From: Terrisporobacter vanillatitrophus
GTDB taxonomy: Bacteria; Bacillota; Clostridia; Peptostreptococcales; Peptostreptococcaceae
Direction of reading: 5' to 3'
Length of the DNA stretch: 64,000 nt
Assembly: GCF_051148895.1 (NCBI RefSeq)
Contig: NZ_CP154625.1
Location: forward strand, 1,612,001-1,676,000
Position numbers and translations under genes: made by a program. Position 1 is the stretch's first letter; each line of letters begins with the position of its first letter. The notes under the pieces were generated by a model. That model was given only the letters and a program-made list of their open reading frames with translations. It was not told the origin of the DNA and did no database searches. Shown here one piece after another: positions 1-8,327 of the stretch.

Positions 1-20
1 TTATTTATCACCCCTTTTAT
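1..20 (-). promoter_or_regulatory. Possible ribosome binding site of a gene lying left of the window
   Basis: On the minus strand the first bases read AAAAGGGGTGATAAATAA. AGGGGTG is a good Shine-Dalgarno core with the right distance to a start codon that would lie just beyond position 1. The gene itself is not in the window, so this is only a suggestion. Between here and position 138 I see no other gene. Confidence 0.3.
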
Positions 21-138
21 GAACTTTTATAGTATTATATGATACACTTTTAAATAAATTACTTAGGAATTGAAAAACCATTGTTACATTAGCATTCTTA
101 ATGCTATGGTTCATCATTAGATAAGAAGTTCACAATAG

Positions 139-651
139 TTAACTAATTATTTTTATTTCTTTAAGATAATTTATAAATTTACTAATGCAAATATTACAAA
201 TACTTGAATAAATAAGTGAAAATAATAAAAATATGAAAAAAGTTAAAGCCGTTGAAAATGAATTAGCTAAATCTACAAAGGCTGGAATACCTACTATATA
301 AGTTAAACATGCCATCCCAATTAATAGTGCTACACTTGAAAATAGTATGGAACTTATTATTCCCTTCCTAAAAAGCAATCCCCCCATAACAATGCCTAGC
401 AAACCTGTGGTGAAAAGCAGAATTATTGATTCTTGAATACTAATCATAGTAAGAATTAATACAGAGGAAAGAAATACAGCAAAACCAAGAGGAATACTAC
501 ACACAGCAGCTATTGTAATCGGTAGAGTGCTTAACGGACTTAAGAACAAGCCAATAGCTGGTAAAAGTATAGGTGACGATTGGAATAAAACAGCTAATGT
601 TGTTAATATGCCTCCAACACAGACAAAACTGCTTGCATTCATTTTATTCAA
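139..651 (-). CDS. Multi-pass membrane protein of unknown function
   Basis: About 170 residues, almost wholly hydrophobic, with five or six likely membrane-spanning helices and a short basic C-terminus (KFINYLKEIK). No catalytic motif is visible. The start is taken as the TTG at 651 because GGAGG lies 8 bases upstream of it; the longer reading would put the Shine-Dalgarno sequence inside the gene. It sits downstream of, and on the same strand as, the sugar-dehydrogenase-like gene, with a gap of about 70 bases, so the two may be co-transcribed. It could be a small transporter subunit or a substrate-binding membrane component, but I cannot place it in a family. Confidence 0.65.
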   Translation of the reverse strand: MNKMNASSFVCVGGILTTLAVLFQSSPILLPAIGLFLSPLSTLPITIAAVCSIPLGFAVFLSSVLILTMISIQESIILLFTTGLLGIVMGGLLFRKGIISSILFSSVALLIGMACLTYIVGIPAFVDLANSFSTALTFFIFLLFSLIYSSICNICISKFINYLKEIKIIS

Positions 652-718
652 TTTTAATGCCTCCTTGTACAATATAGTTATAACATTTGATAGAAAACCT
701 TTAATAATCTAATGAACT

Positions 719-2134
719 TTAAGAAGGAATAATTTCAAAAATAGTACCCTTGTTAAAATTCGATACCTTGGCAGAACCATAAACACCTAAATAAAGTCTG
801 GTTTGATTCATGTTCGTTCCCAGACAAACATAATAAGATGATTGGGACCCAAAATCATAATCAATATCAATAATACTAAAATCATTTAGCTTACAACTTC
901 TTGCTGCCCTTGTATAAGCTAAAACTCCTCTTGCTGGAGATTCAGATCTTTCATTTTGTGCAAAGTCAGTAAACACAACACTTCCTGTTAAATCAGGAAT
1001 TAGATTTCCCATATATGGTTGAACACCTGTAAGTGCAGAACCAGTAAATTTGTCTGTTCGTGAATCTTTATGAAAATAACAAACTAGAGGTGAAAGACGA
1101 TGTGGGGAAGTTTTTACTGCTTCATTGTAATAAGCAATTCTTATATCATTCAAAGTAGGACTATCAGAGCAATCTCCTATAAGTGAAGTAGGTAAAGTAC
1201 CTTCCCATCCTCGCCAACCGAAGTTAATAAATTTTTCTTGTTCAGGTTGGGATTTTAAATAAGATTGAACAAGCTGAGTAACTGGCATTGGTCTATAATT
1301 AACAAATGAAAAAATTGACTCTACCAAATCCTGCCCAACATTTCCTGCATATTTTATATATTGGTTATAAAACCTCTGAAATGAAATGCCAGGTATATTT
1401 CGAACTCCTTTTGCCATTATTGTAAGGGTTTCTTGAATAGATATAGGAAGTTCATCAAAACGTGTGACTACAGGTGGATTATTAATTAATGTATTCTTAG
1501 TTACATCAATTTCAATTATTTTACCGCAGATTTCCATATTATTCTGGCTTAAGTTAAAAGGATCATAGCCTGAGCCACCATCTCCAGTTGTTAAGACAAG
1601 TCTTCCAGTTTCAGGGGAAAAGTTTAAACTATTGACACCATTATGGTTGGAAAATGGTCTTCTCAGATTAAGTAATGTTCGTTTTTTTTCAGGTTGACCA
1701 CTTTGTTGTAAAATCCATTCTTCAACTGTATCAATATGATCATATTGAGTATCTCTATTTGTCCATTGTAGATTTAAAGTTTCTGAGTCACAAGGATTAG
1801 GTTTAAAAGATTTTGAAAGAGCACCAGGACCTTGTGTTCCTGCTACAGAATAATGAAGATAAAACAGACCGTTATAATAAAATGATGGGTGAAATGCTAG
1901 GCCTAGTAATCCTCGCTCATCATATCCACCATTAGAAGTACCTAGCTTTATTATTTGAGACTGAATATCTAAAAAGGTATTTATAGCTCCATTTGAGATG
2001 TAAAAAATTTTTCCTACCTGAGTTGCAATAAATAAACTTTCACTTGAATCACCTGGCATGACAGTTGTTTTTAAAACAGTAGGTAAATTTATTTTATGAA
2101 CAATAGGCTGTAAACTAACTTTAATTTTTTTCAT
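719..2134 (-). CDS. Glucose/sorbosone dehydrogenase-like six-bladed beta-propeller protein
   Basis: 471 residues. The motif YDERGLLGLAFHPSF near residue 95 and the later NHNGVNSLNFSPETG...TTGDGG block are typical of the GSDH/PQQ-dependent sugar dehydrogenase propeller family. Family members oxidise sugars with PQQ or, in HHIP-like forms, have lost the enzyme function. Clostridia are not known for making PQQ, so the cofactor and reaction are uncertain. No signal peptide is visible, although most relatives are secreted. The start ATG at 2134 follows AAGGAG. A second, shorter relative lies at 45061-46161. The gene is divergent from the Cys/Met-rich protein gene at 2420 and shares an intergenic palindrome with it. 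Confidence 0.8.
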   Translation of the reverse strand: MKKIKVSLQPIVHKINLPTVLKTTVMPGDSSESLFIATQVGKIFYISNGAINTFLDIQSQIIKLGTSNGGYDERGLLGLAFHPSFYYNGLFYLHYSVAGTQGPGALSKSFKPNPCDSETLNLQWTNRDTQYDHIDTVEEWILQQSGQPEKKRTLLNLRRPFSNHNGVNSLNFSPETGRLVLTTGDGGSGYDPFNLSQNNMEICGKIIEIDVTKNTLINNPPVVTRFDELPISIQETLTIMAKGVRNIPGISFQRFYNQYIKYAGNVGQDLVESIFSFVNYRPMPVTQLVQSYLKSQPEQEKFINFGWRGWEGTLPTSLIGDCSDSPTLNDIRIAYYNEAVKTSPHRLSPLVCYFHKDSRTDKFTGSALTGVQPYMGNLIPDLTGSVVFTDFAQNERSESPARGVLAYTRAARSCKLNDFSIIDIDYDFGSQSSYYVCLGTNMNQTRLYLGVYGSAKVSNFNKGTIFEIIPS

Positions 2135-2222
2135 TTAATATATACTCCTTATTATTATTTATTTATATTACAATAATATGATTAGCAAAGTTGCAATAAC
2201 ACAGAATTGTAGCTAAAAAACC

Positions 2223-2243
2223 ATTTGTCACTATGTCACAAAT
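2223..2243. promoter_or_regulatory. Imperfect palindrome between divergent genes, probable operator
   Basis: The sequence has half-sites ATTTGTCAC and GTCACAAAT around a three-base centre. It matches its own reverse complement except for one internal base in each arm and the centre. It lies in the 285-base gap between the sugar-dehydrogenase-like gene (minus) and the copper-type protein gene (plus), about 90 bases from the first and 175 from the second start. The shape is that of a dimeric regulator site. The regulator is not identified. Confidence 0.45.
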
Positions 2244-2419
2244 AGAAATACATTTGATACCTTTAGCCCATTTGGTCAAATAGGAGGTATTGCAAAGAAC
2301 CATCCCAATCAAAAAGATTTTGCATAGTAAAAAGAGCCTTTTTGTCCAATTTTCATATATTTATACAGAGATAAGTTTTAGATTTATTTCTATACAAATA
2401 TATGAAAAGGGGTAGCTAT

Positions 2420-2914
2420 ATGAAAAAGGATTGTAAAAACTATTGTCACAAGTATAGTGACATGATGGGAAATAATACAGATGTAATGGGGATGGAAGAC
2501 ATAATGGGATCCAATAATTGTGTAATGGGAATGCAAGGTATGATGGACCATAATGGAAGTGTAATGGGGATGGAACACATGATGGAACATCAGCATGAAG
2601 ATTTAATAGAAGCTCTACAACACTGTGAATCAGTTTGTGAACACTCAAAGACAATGATAAAAAGAAGACATGGATGCGAAGAAAGGATGACGCAACTTAG
2701 CCTTCTTCATGACTGTGCAGATATATGTATGTTAACTGCTAAGTTTGTTGCACGTATGAGTATGTATGATAGATCAATAGCTGGTTTATGCGCTAATATT
2801 TGTCAATGTTGCGGACAAGAATGTGCAAAATTCTCTGATCATCATTCTCAACATTGTGCAATGGTTTGTATACATTGTGCAAGATTATGCTACGAATTTG
2901 CTATGGGACATTAA
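2420..2914 (+). CDS. Four-helix-bundle Cys-rich (DUF326-type) protein with Met-rich tandem repeats
   Basis: 164 residues. The C-terminal 110 residues carry regularly spaced Cys and His (HCESVCEHSK, HDCADICM, CANICQCCGQECAKF, HCAMVCIHCARLC), the pattern of DUF326 four-helix copper-binding proteins. The N-terminal part holds three 13-residue repeats beginning VMGM, rich in Met and His, at bases 2483-2599. Met-rich segments bind Cu(I) in other proteins, so copper storage or detoxification is a reasonable inference. There is no signal peptide, so it is likely cytoplasmic. The start is ATG 2420, with AAAAGGGG just upstream; an earlier in-frame ATG at 2402 has no ribosome binding site. A hairpin terminator follows. 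Confidence 0.75.
   Translation: MKKDCKNYCHKYSDMMGNNTDVMGMEDIMGSNNCVMGMQGMMDHNGSVMGMEHMMEHQHEDLIEALQHCESVCEHSKTMIKRRHGCEERMTQLSLLHDCADICMLTAKFVARMSMYDRSIAGLCANICQCCGQECAKFSDHHSQHCAMVCIHCARLCYEFAMGH
2483..2599 (+). repeat. Three 39-bp in-frame tandem repeats (13 residues each)
   Basis: Copies begin at 2483, 2522 and 2561, each starting GTAATGGG(G/A)ATG and coding VMGM followed by Met-, His- and acid-rich residues. They form the extra N-terminal arm of the DUF326-type protein. Confidence 0.85.
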
Positions 2915-2937
2915 CTTTAATATAAGTACAAGTTGTA

Positions 2938-2972
2938 AAGTTACTGATATATATTTATCAGTAGCTTTTTTA
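2938..2972 (+). terminator. Rho-independent terminator after the DUF326-type gene
   Basis: Stem AGTTACTGATA / TATCAGTAGCT followed by TTTTTTA. It ends the unit starting at 2420. Confidence 0.75.
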
Positions 2973-3058
2973 TATTTCCGTAGCAGTTAAATTACAAGTA
3001 ATACACCTTCTAAAAATAACTATATTTAGTTATATAAAAAGATTATTAGTGAGAGAAG

Positions 3059-3604
3059 CTATCTAGGTAAGTTTGTTAAATCTAATAAAGATAATTTACT
3101 AACAATTTCATAACCCTTTCCCTGGCCTTTCGGCTTAACAACTACTGTCCCCATGTTGGATATTGAGCCCAAGCCAATTCCCTCTGGAAAACTGTGAGCA
3201 ATAATAATCTTATTGCTTCCCTGTGGCGGTAGGATTTCTAACCTTGTCTCAAGAGTATCTAATATCATTTTTTGTTCAGCATTAGATAAATTTCCGCTCA
3301 ATCTATATATTTCAAACCAAAAGGGATCAACCTGCAGGTTTTGCCACCCAAAGGCCAATTGTGCTGTTTCTATGGTTCTACAAAAGGGGCTGGTTATGAC
3401 GGGATAACTAATAGGAACTTGCAAACTGTAGAGAAAATTTCCGTAGTAAACTGCCTGTTTTCTCCCCATATCCGAAAGATTTCTTTGTGTAACACAATTT
3501 GAAAAATTAAATTTAGGCTGATCTATTCCTACTGTTGCTTCCCCATGCCTTGCATATAGTATATATCCGCCACCCCTAAGTGAATTTAGTAATGATTTGT
3601 TCAA
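3059..3604 (-). CDS. Histidine phosphatase superfamily protein
   Basis: 181 residues. The N-terminal YILYARHGEAT contains the RHG motif whose His is phosphorylated in this superfamily. SDMGRKQA, TSPFCRTIETAQLAF and the C-terminal IIAHSFPEGI (second catalytic His) follow in the usual order. Substrate cannot be told; the family includes phosphoglycerate mutases, sugar phosphatases and broad phosphatases, and this short form is likely a phosphatase. No signal peptide. The start is TTG at 3604, placed 9 bases after AAAGGA. It is a single-gene unit convergent with the DUF326-type gene. Confidence 0.8.
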   Translation of the reverse strand: MNKSLLNSLRGGGYILYARHGEATVGIDQPKFNFSNCVTQRNLSDMGRKQAVYYGNFLYSLQVPISYPVITSPFCRTIETAQLAFGWQNLQVDPFWFEIYRLSGNLSNAEQKMILDTLETRLEILPPQGSNKIIIAHSFPEGIGLGSISNMGTVVVKPKGQGKGYEIVSKLSLLDLTNLPR

Positions 3605-3915
3605 ATTAATCTATCCTTTCACATATTTTTATAAGCTTACTAATACTGTATGATTTTAACTTTAAATTGTTGTCATGGATAGCAACTGAGTCAATGTGAG
3701 TCTTAGAATTTCTCTAGGGGTACAGTTTTTGATAGTTTATATGAAGAACTTATTACTATTTCAAAGAAGAACAAATAGTGGTACAATTTTTTATGTATGA
3801 CTATATCAAAAGAAATATATATGAATATGTGTGGAAGTTTAATAATTAACAGATATAATTATAATACTATATAAGATCTAAAAAATAGATATATTTAATA
3901 GAAAGGTGAATAATT
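3605..3915. other. Intergenic stretch with no gene seen
   Basis: About 310 AT-rich bases between divergent genes for the histidine phosphatase and the thioesterase. It must hold both promoters. I see no clear hairpin, operator or small coding region. Confidence 0.5.
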
Positions 3916-4629
3916 ATGATATACAGTAGCAACTATAGAATTGGTATGGAGGAAATAGGAGTAAATAATGAAGCCACTAATAAAGCCATACTTGCAATAA
4001 TGGAAGATGTATCTGGACTTCATAGTAACTATGTTGGATACGGACTTTTTCAAGTAGAAACTAAAAGAGTAGGATGGATGATTTTAGATTGGAAGCTGAA
4101 AATTATAAAAAGACCTAAGTACAATGACAAGGTAATAGCAGAGACTTGGTCAAGAGGAGTTAAAAGAATATATGCATATCGTGATTTTCAAATAAAAGAT
4201 GAAGAAGGAAATGTAATCGCAGTTGCAACATCAAGATGGATATTGGTTGATATAGATAGAAGAAGACCATTAAGAATTACAGAAGATATTGCTAATTTAT
4301 ATGAAACAGAAGCAGATAAAAAAGTATTTGAAGAAGAAATGGAAGATGTTAAATACGAAGATTATATTTTCAAAAAAGACTATTATATCCAAAGAAGAGA
4401 TATAGATATAAATGAACATATGCATAATCTAAGCTATCTAGATATGGCTTATGAAATTTTACCAGATGAAGTGTATAAGAATAAAGTTTTCCATAATGTG
4501 CGAATAGTATACAAAAAAGAGATAGTTTATGGAGAAAAAGTTGAATGCTATTATTTAGAACAAGATAATAAATATGTTGTTACAGCTAAAAGTAATGACA
4601 ATATAAATGCCATAATTGAATTATCATAA
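3916..4629 (+). CDS. Acyl-ACP thioesterase
   Basis: 237 residues, with the double hot-dog layout of bacterial acyl-ACP thioesterases (PF01643). The first half contains VGWMILDWKLKIIKRPKYNDKV and RWILVDIDRRRPLRI; the second half contains DINEHMHNLSYLDMAYE, where Asn and His are the expected catalytic residues. It should hydrolyse acyl-ACP to free fatty acid and ACP in the cytoplasm. AGAAAGG precedes ATG 3916 by a normal distance. It is monocistronic, followed by a strong hairpin, and the IS256-type element inserted right behind that hairpin. Confidence 0.9.
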   Translation: MIYSSNYRIGMEEIGVNNEATNKAILAIMEDVSGLHSNYVGYGLFQVETKRVGWMILDWKLKIIKRPKYNDKVIAETWSRGVKRIYAYRDFQIKDEEGNVIAVATSRWILVDIDRRRPLRITEDIANLYETEADKKVFEEEMEDVKYEDYIFKKDYYIQRRDIDINEHMHNLSYLDMAYEILPDEVYKNKVFHNVRIVYKKEIVYGEKVECYYLEQDNKYVVTAKSNDNINAIIELS

Positions 4630-4651
4630 AAGTGAATTATTTTACAAATAG

Positions 4652-4702
4652 CTTTACCTTAGGTATTGAAGGATTCAAATACTAAGGTAAAGTTATTTTT
4701 TA
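4652..4702 (+). terminator. Terminator after the thioesterase gene
   Basis: Stem CTTTACCTTAGGTATT / AATACTAAGGTAAAG followed by a T-rich run. The 8-bp target duplication of the adjacent insertion sequence begins in its T tail. Confidence 0.85.
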
Positions 4703-4815
4703 ATTGGGGAGTGTAGATAGGTTTGTGTAAAAACAAACTTACCTACACTTTTTTAGTATTTAAAATTGGTAAGTTTGGAATAATATTCATATTAAAATTT
4801 ATGGAGGTTTGTAAA

Positions 4816-6048
4816 ATGAAAGATATAATTATTCCAGATATTGATTATCAAGCAGAGGTGAAAAAATGTAAGACAATGGAAGACATCGTTGGAAAAAATG
4901 GATTGATGCAAAAACTATTCAAGGATGTAATGCAACAACTTTTAGAGGCTGAAATGGAAGAACATCTAGGTAGAGAGAAATATGAAAGATCTGATAATAA
5001 TGATACAAATTATCGAAATGGATATAGTTCAAAGACAATAAGTAGTAGTTTTGGTGATATTGGATTAGATGTTCCAAGAGATAGAAAATCAGAATTTGAA
5101 CCGAAGGTTGTTAAGAAATATGAAACAGTATGTAATGAATTAGATAAAAAGATAATAGGTCTTTATGCTTGTGGAATGAGTGTGAGAGATATTCAATCTG
5201 AAATGGAAGAGCTATATGGTATAGATGTATCACCTTCAATGATTTCTAAGATAACAGATAAGGTTGTTGAGGCTGCCGCCGAATGGCAAAGTAGAACACT
5301 TGATGAAATTTATCCTATAGTATATATGGATGCTATGCATTTTAAAGTAAGAGATGATAATAAAATAGTATCTAAAGCTGCATACATTTGTATGGCCTTA
5401 GATATGAAAGGAAAAAAAGATATATTAGGTATTTGGATAGGTGAATCTGAAGGGGCAAAGTTCTGGCTATCAGTATGTAATGATTTAAAAAATAGAGGTT
5501 TAAATGATATATTAATAGCTTGCATGGATGGTTTAAAAGGCCTTCCAGAAGCAATAAAAACTGTATATCCAGATGTGAATATACAAACTTGCATAGTACA
5601 TCAAATTAGAAATTCATTAAAATATATAGCATCAAAAGATCAAAAGGAATTTATGAAAGATTTAAAGAATGTGTATAGAGCATTCAATGAAGAAACTGCG
5701 CTTGCAAATTTAGATATTTTAAAAGATAAATGGTATAACAAGTATTCAGTTGTAATAGATTCTTGGTATAATAATTGGCCTAATTTAGCAACGTTTTTCG
5801 ATTTTTCTGAAGATATTAGAAGAATCATATATACTACAAACTCACTAGAAGGTTTTAATAGACAGCTAAGAAAATATACAAAGGTTAGAACTGTATTTCC
5901 TACAGATGAGTCACTAAGAAAATCTCTGTATCTTTCTACTATGAAAATCATAGAAAAATGGACATCTCCAAATCAAAATTGGGCTACCACTTTAGCGCAG
6001 CTAACAATTAGATTTGAAGATAGAATTCCTAAAAAATATACAATCTAA
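4816..6048 (+). CDS. IS256-family (Mutator-type) DDE transposase
   Basis: 410 residues. Acidic catalytic residues appear in order: the Asp of VYMDAMHF, the Asp of ACMDGLKGL and the Glu of TTNSLEGFNRQLRK, with the characteristic C-x2-H of TCIVHQIRNS between the last two. The N-terminal EEHLGREKYER...YRNGYSSKT block is also typical. The start is ATG 4816, since GGAGG lies 9 bases upstream and the region before it belongs to the terminal repeat. No frameshift or stop is seen, so it is probably active. A 12-bp-stem hairpin at 6150-6181 lies behind it, inside the element. Confidence 0.93.
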   Translation: MKDIIIPDIDYQAEVKKCKTMEDIVGKNGLMQKLFKDVMQQLLEAEMEEHLGREKYERSDNNDTNYRNGYSSKTISSSFGDIGLDVPRDRKSEFEPKVVKKYETVCNELDKKIIGLYACGMSVRDIQSEMEELYGIDVSPSMISKITDKVVEAAAEWQSRTLDEIYPIVYMDAMHFKVRDDNKIVSKAAYICMALDMKGKKDILGIWIGESEGAKFWLSVCNDLKNRGLNDILIACMDGLKGLPEAIKTVYPDVNIQTCIVHQIRNSLKYIASKDQKEFMKDLKNVYRAFNEETALANLDILKDKWYNKYSVVIDSWYNNWPNLATFFDFSEDIRRIIYTTNSLEGFNRQLRKYTKVRTVFPTDESLRKSLYLSTMKIIEKWTSPNQNWATTLAQLTIRFEDRIPKKYTI

Positions 6049-6149
6049 AATTTTTTTGAAAATGGTAAATTTAGTGTATATTGTCCTAAATTAGACACAT
6101 AATAAAAATGTATAAAATACCATTATTAGTATTCCAATCAAATAAAAAA

Positions 6150-6181
6150 ATATTACTGGAATAAGTAATTTCCAGTAATAT
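6150..6181. terminator. Hairpin behind the IS256 transposase
   Basis: Perfect 12-bp stem ATATTACTGGAA / TTCCAGTAATAT, only weakly followed by T residues. It lies inside the element, about 100 bases after the transposase stop. Confidence 0.45.
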
Positions 6182-6262
6182 CAATTAATAAATAAGTCTA
6201 TTTACACAAATCTATAGACATTCTCTTTAATTGTTAATTATCTCAAAATATCTAATGATAAT

Positions 6263-6571
6263 TTACTCTATAATAAGAGTTTCAGATGCTAATTTATAAC
6301 CACTTTTAGTTTTGAAGTTTTTATCAATAAGTTTCTTTAATTTTTCTTGGTATGGACCAGTTGTGTTATTGTATTTTACTTTAGCATTAATCATACCTAT
6401 ATCATGAAGAATAGCCGTTATCTCTATAAGATCTCTTTCTCGTCCTTCTATTTTTTCACCATCCATTATTATTTCTGCATTTTTTAATACATTAAGCGCA
6501 TGATCTATCTCTGTTGGTATAGTGTTTTCAAATGATGATTTCATTTTTTTAATTACTGATTCTTTACTCAT
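6263..6571 (-). pseudogene. Shortened HD-domain phosphohydrolase
   Basis: 102 residues. EHTIPTEIDHALNVL-like text and ITAILHDIGMINAKVKY show the first half of an HD domain, with the His-Asp pair. After GPYQEKL the expected second half (further His and Asp metal ligands) is absent, and the protein jumps to KNFKTKSGYKLASETLII, which looks like the usual C-terminal end of such proteins. This suggests an internal deletion, which I infer from family layout. ATG 6571 follows AGGGAGAATTATA and overlaps the stop of the frameshifted gene upstream (TAATG). The IS256-type element lies about 40 bases beyond its 3' end. Confidence 0.6.
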
Positions 6572-6709
6572 TATAATTCTCCCTTAGTTTTATTTTTTGA
6601 TAAATCTTCAATTTGTTCTTCCATATACTCATTAAAGGAAATAATAAAATCTGATATTTCTTTTAACTTATCACTGCTAAATTGATTTAAAAAATAATAA
6701 ATTATTCAT
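6571..6709 (-). pseudogene. Small frameshifted gene upstream of the HD fragment
   Basis: GGAGGTAAT precedes ATG 6709, but the frame ends after ten codons. Removing one T from the run of six Ts near 6690 opens a continuous reading of about 45 residues (MNNLLFLNQFSSDKLKEISD... ending NKTKGEL). Its stop overlaps the start of the HD gene, which is what a real coupled pair would show. The reading resembles the N-terminal helix region of a MarR-type regulator, but it is too short to name. Confidence 0.45.
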
Positions 6710-6816
6710 ATTACCTCCTTGTTTCCTTATAAACAAGTATAATTAAATTTAGTTTCCTTGCAAACTAGTTCAACTGTATAAATATGGTATGATGTAAAAT
6801 ATGTGTCATATTATTA

Positions 6817-6915
6817 ATGGTGTTAGGGATTTTAGGTTTGTCTGGTAGTTTAATATATGCAGTAAAAAATAAAGCCTCAATTAAAAAACTAACACATAAG
6901 TTTCAGATTTGTTAA
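6817..6915 (+). other. Possible 32-residue membrane peptide or gene relic
   Basis: ATG 6817 opens MVLGILGLSGSLIYAVKNKA and ends with TAA 6915. One hydrophobic stretch is followed by a basic tail. There is no convincing ribosome binding site, and the hydrophobic reading continues upstream without a start, so it may be the tail of a lost membrane protein. Confidence 0.2.
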
Positions 6916-6965
6916 GTAGATTTCTGATACTATTTAGATAAAGAAAAATTTATAAGGGGGATTTT

Positions 6966-7502
6966 ATGTTTACAGATGGAAGAAGTAAAAGAGTAGTGTT
7001 TATAGCACATTGTTTATTAAATCAAAATTCAATATCAGACGGAACAGCAGTATATCCTGCAGCTTTTAAAGATATTATTAAGATATTTCTTGATGAAGAT
7101 ATTGGAATTGTTCAATTGCCATGTCCTGAACTTAGTTGTTTAGGTATTGATAGAGGAAATGTAGATGGTTCAGATAGTCCAGTTGTGGAAGAGAACACTA
7201 GAATTAGAAAAGAGATGCATAAAACTGATACATATAAAAAATTGATAGGGTTAGTTGATTATGTGATGCAGCAGATTATGGAATATAAAAAGTATGGATT
7301 TGAGATAATTGGCATAATAGGGGCTAATCGTTCTCCTAATTGTGGTGTTGAGACTACATCTGATTATAATAAAGAGATTGATGGTAAAGGGCTATTTATG
7401 GAGGAGATTAGTAAACGTCTTGAAGTGGAAGGTATGGATATTCCTATGTTGGGAATAAAAGGAACTGATAATGTTGACAAGAAGATAGAGGCTCTTTTGT
7501 AA
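6966..7502 (+). CDS. TudS-like (CD3072/DUF523-related) putative desulfidase
   Basis: 178 residues. Three conserved Cys-bearing blocks are present: FIAHCLLNQN, QLPCPELSCLG and NRSPNCGVETT. In TudS-related proteins three Cys hold a [4Fe-4S] cluster that removes sulfur from small thio-compounds such as thiouracil. The closest family by eye is the clostridial CD3072 type; its real substrate is not known to me. ATAAGGGGG precedes ATG 6966. It stands alone, between decayed genes on both sides. Confidence 0.75.
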   Translation: MFTDGRSKRVVFIAHCLLNQNSISDGTAVYPAAFKDIIKIFLDEDIGIVQLPCPELSCLGIDRGNVDGSDSPVVEENTRIRKEMHKTDTYKKLIGLVDYVMQQIMEYKKYGFEIIGIIGANRSPNCGVETTSDYNKEIDGKGLFMEEISKRLEVEGMDIPMLGIKGTDNVDKKIEALL

Positions 7503-7608
7503 GAAATTTAAATCTTTTATAGGAGAGTAATTTTAAATCTATATTATAGAAATTTATAATAATTATGATCTGAGTAGGAATATCATTAATTATATATTAA
7601 TTTGTTCA

Positions 7609-7964
7609 TTGAAATCCGAAGCAAATACAGCTAATGAAATGCAAAAAGGCCAAGTAGAAATGCAAATACGAGAATTAATTTCTTCTGCGCGAAGTCGTTA
7701 TCAGGATAAAGCAGTTCAAGCAGATGATGAATTATTTCAGGCATTAATTGAATCGGCTCATGAAGATGTTCTTAATGCATATGATGAAACATGTGCAAAA
7801 TACATAGATGAGAAAGTTGATAAAAAACGATTTAAAAAGCTATATTTTGATGAAATTAGACAATTAGTAACTGATGAGGCAAACAAGCAGTTATATATAT
7901 AGCCATCGACTAAATACATGCTACTAACAAAGTATATAAAGAGTGGTATAACTTGGAAGAATAA
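7609..7964 (+). pseudogene. Decayed hypothetical gene (helical, charged)
   Basis: The open part reads about 97 helical, charged residues ending KQLYI, but it begins with a TTG lacking any ribosome binding site. After the in-frame TAG, coding-like text goes on: PSTK, then, one frame over, HATNKVYKEWYNLEE ending with TAA 7964. So the gene has at least one stop, one frameshift and probably a lost 5' end. The phrase EMQIRELISSARSRYQDK...DDELFQALIESAHEDVL looks like a small conserved Firmicutes protein, but I do not recognise its function. Confidence 0.5.
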
Positions 7965-8248
7965 AATAATGGATAATTATTTTTGAGATACATTTAGAAG
8001 TTATTGATAAATGTATCTTATCTTCATATAAGAAACTTATGATAAGTATATATAGAAAAGTAGTAGTATATAGATGCTATCGTCCTCGTTTAAAAAACTT
8101 ATATAATAGGTTAAGAGAATTAGTTCTTAATATTAATATATTGTGAAGAAAGAGGGTATTATCTTGATATCCTCTTTTTTATGCTTAAAAAATTACACAC
8201 ATAAATTTTTATAAACTCCTTAGGACTTTACTTAATCATTAAAAAGTA
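7965..8248. other. Intergenic stretch, one weak hairpin
   Basis: About 280 bases. A hairpin at 8151-8180 (AAGAGGGTAT / ATATCCTCTT then Ts) looks like a terminator but no intact gene precedes it, which fits the decayed state of the gene upstream. Confidence 0.4.
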
Positions 8249-8277
8249 TTGACAAAAAATATGAATAAGTATATTAT
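8249..8277 (+). promoter_or_regulatory. Sigma-A type promoter of the Rrf2 regulator gene
   Basis: TTGACA at 8249-8254 and TATTAT at 8272-8277, 17 bases apart. The -10 box overlaps the operator copy at 8274-8297, a normal place for repressor binding. Confidence 0.7.
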
Positions 8278-8297
8278 AGATAAATACAGTCTGTAAT
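8274..8297 (+). promoter_or_regulatory. Probable Rrf2 operator, copy 1
   Basis: TTATAGATAAATACAG followed by TCTGTAAT, with a small palindrome TACAGTCTGTA at the 3' side. It overlaps the -10 box of the Rrf2 gene. The same 24 bases with one change recur at 8745-8768 before the methyltransferase gene. Confidence 0.6.
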
Positions 8298-8327
8298 GTC
8301 TGATTAATGATACATGGAGGGATTAGT

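Larger units (their letters stand above)
4707..6225 (+). mobile_element. Complete IS256-family insertion sequence, 1,519 bp
   Basis: The ends are 25-bp inverted repeats matching at 20 positions (left starts GGGAGTGTAGATAGG, right end reads GAGAATGTCTATAGA on the other strand). Both are flanked by the same 8 bases, TTTAATTG, at 4699-4706 and 6226-6233. Eight- to nine-base duplications are normal for IS256. The single transposase gene fills most of the element. A subterminal inverted repeat at 4711-4748 lies before the transposase start and could limit read-in. A near-identical copy of the left end survives at 37138-37171. Confidence 0.92.

Noticed and set aside
4723..4815. Longer transposase reading starting in the IS256 terminal repeat
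   Set aside because: The extra residues come from the inverted repeat; GGAGG clearly marks ATG 4816.
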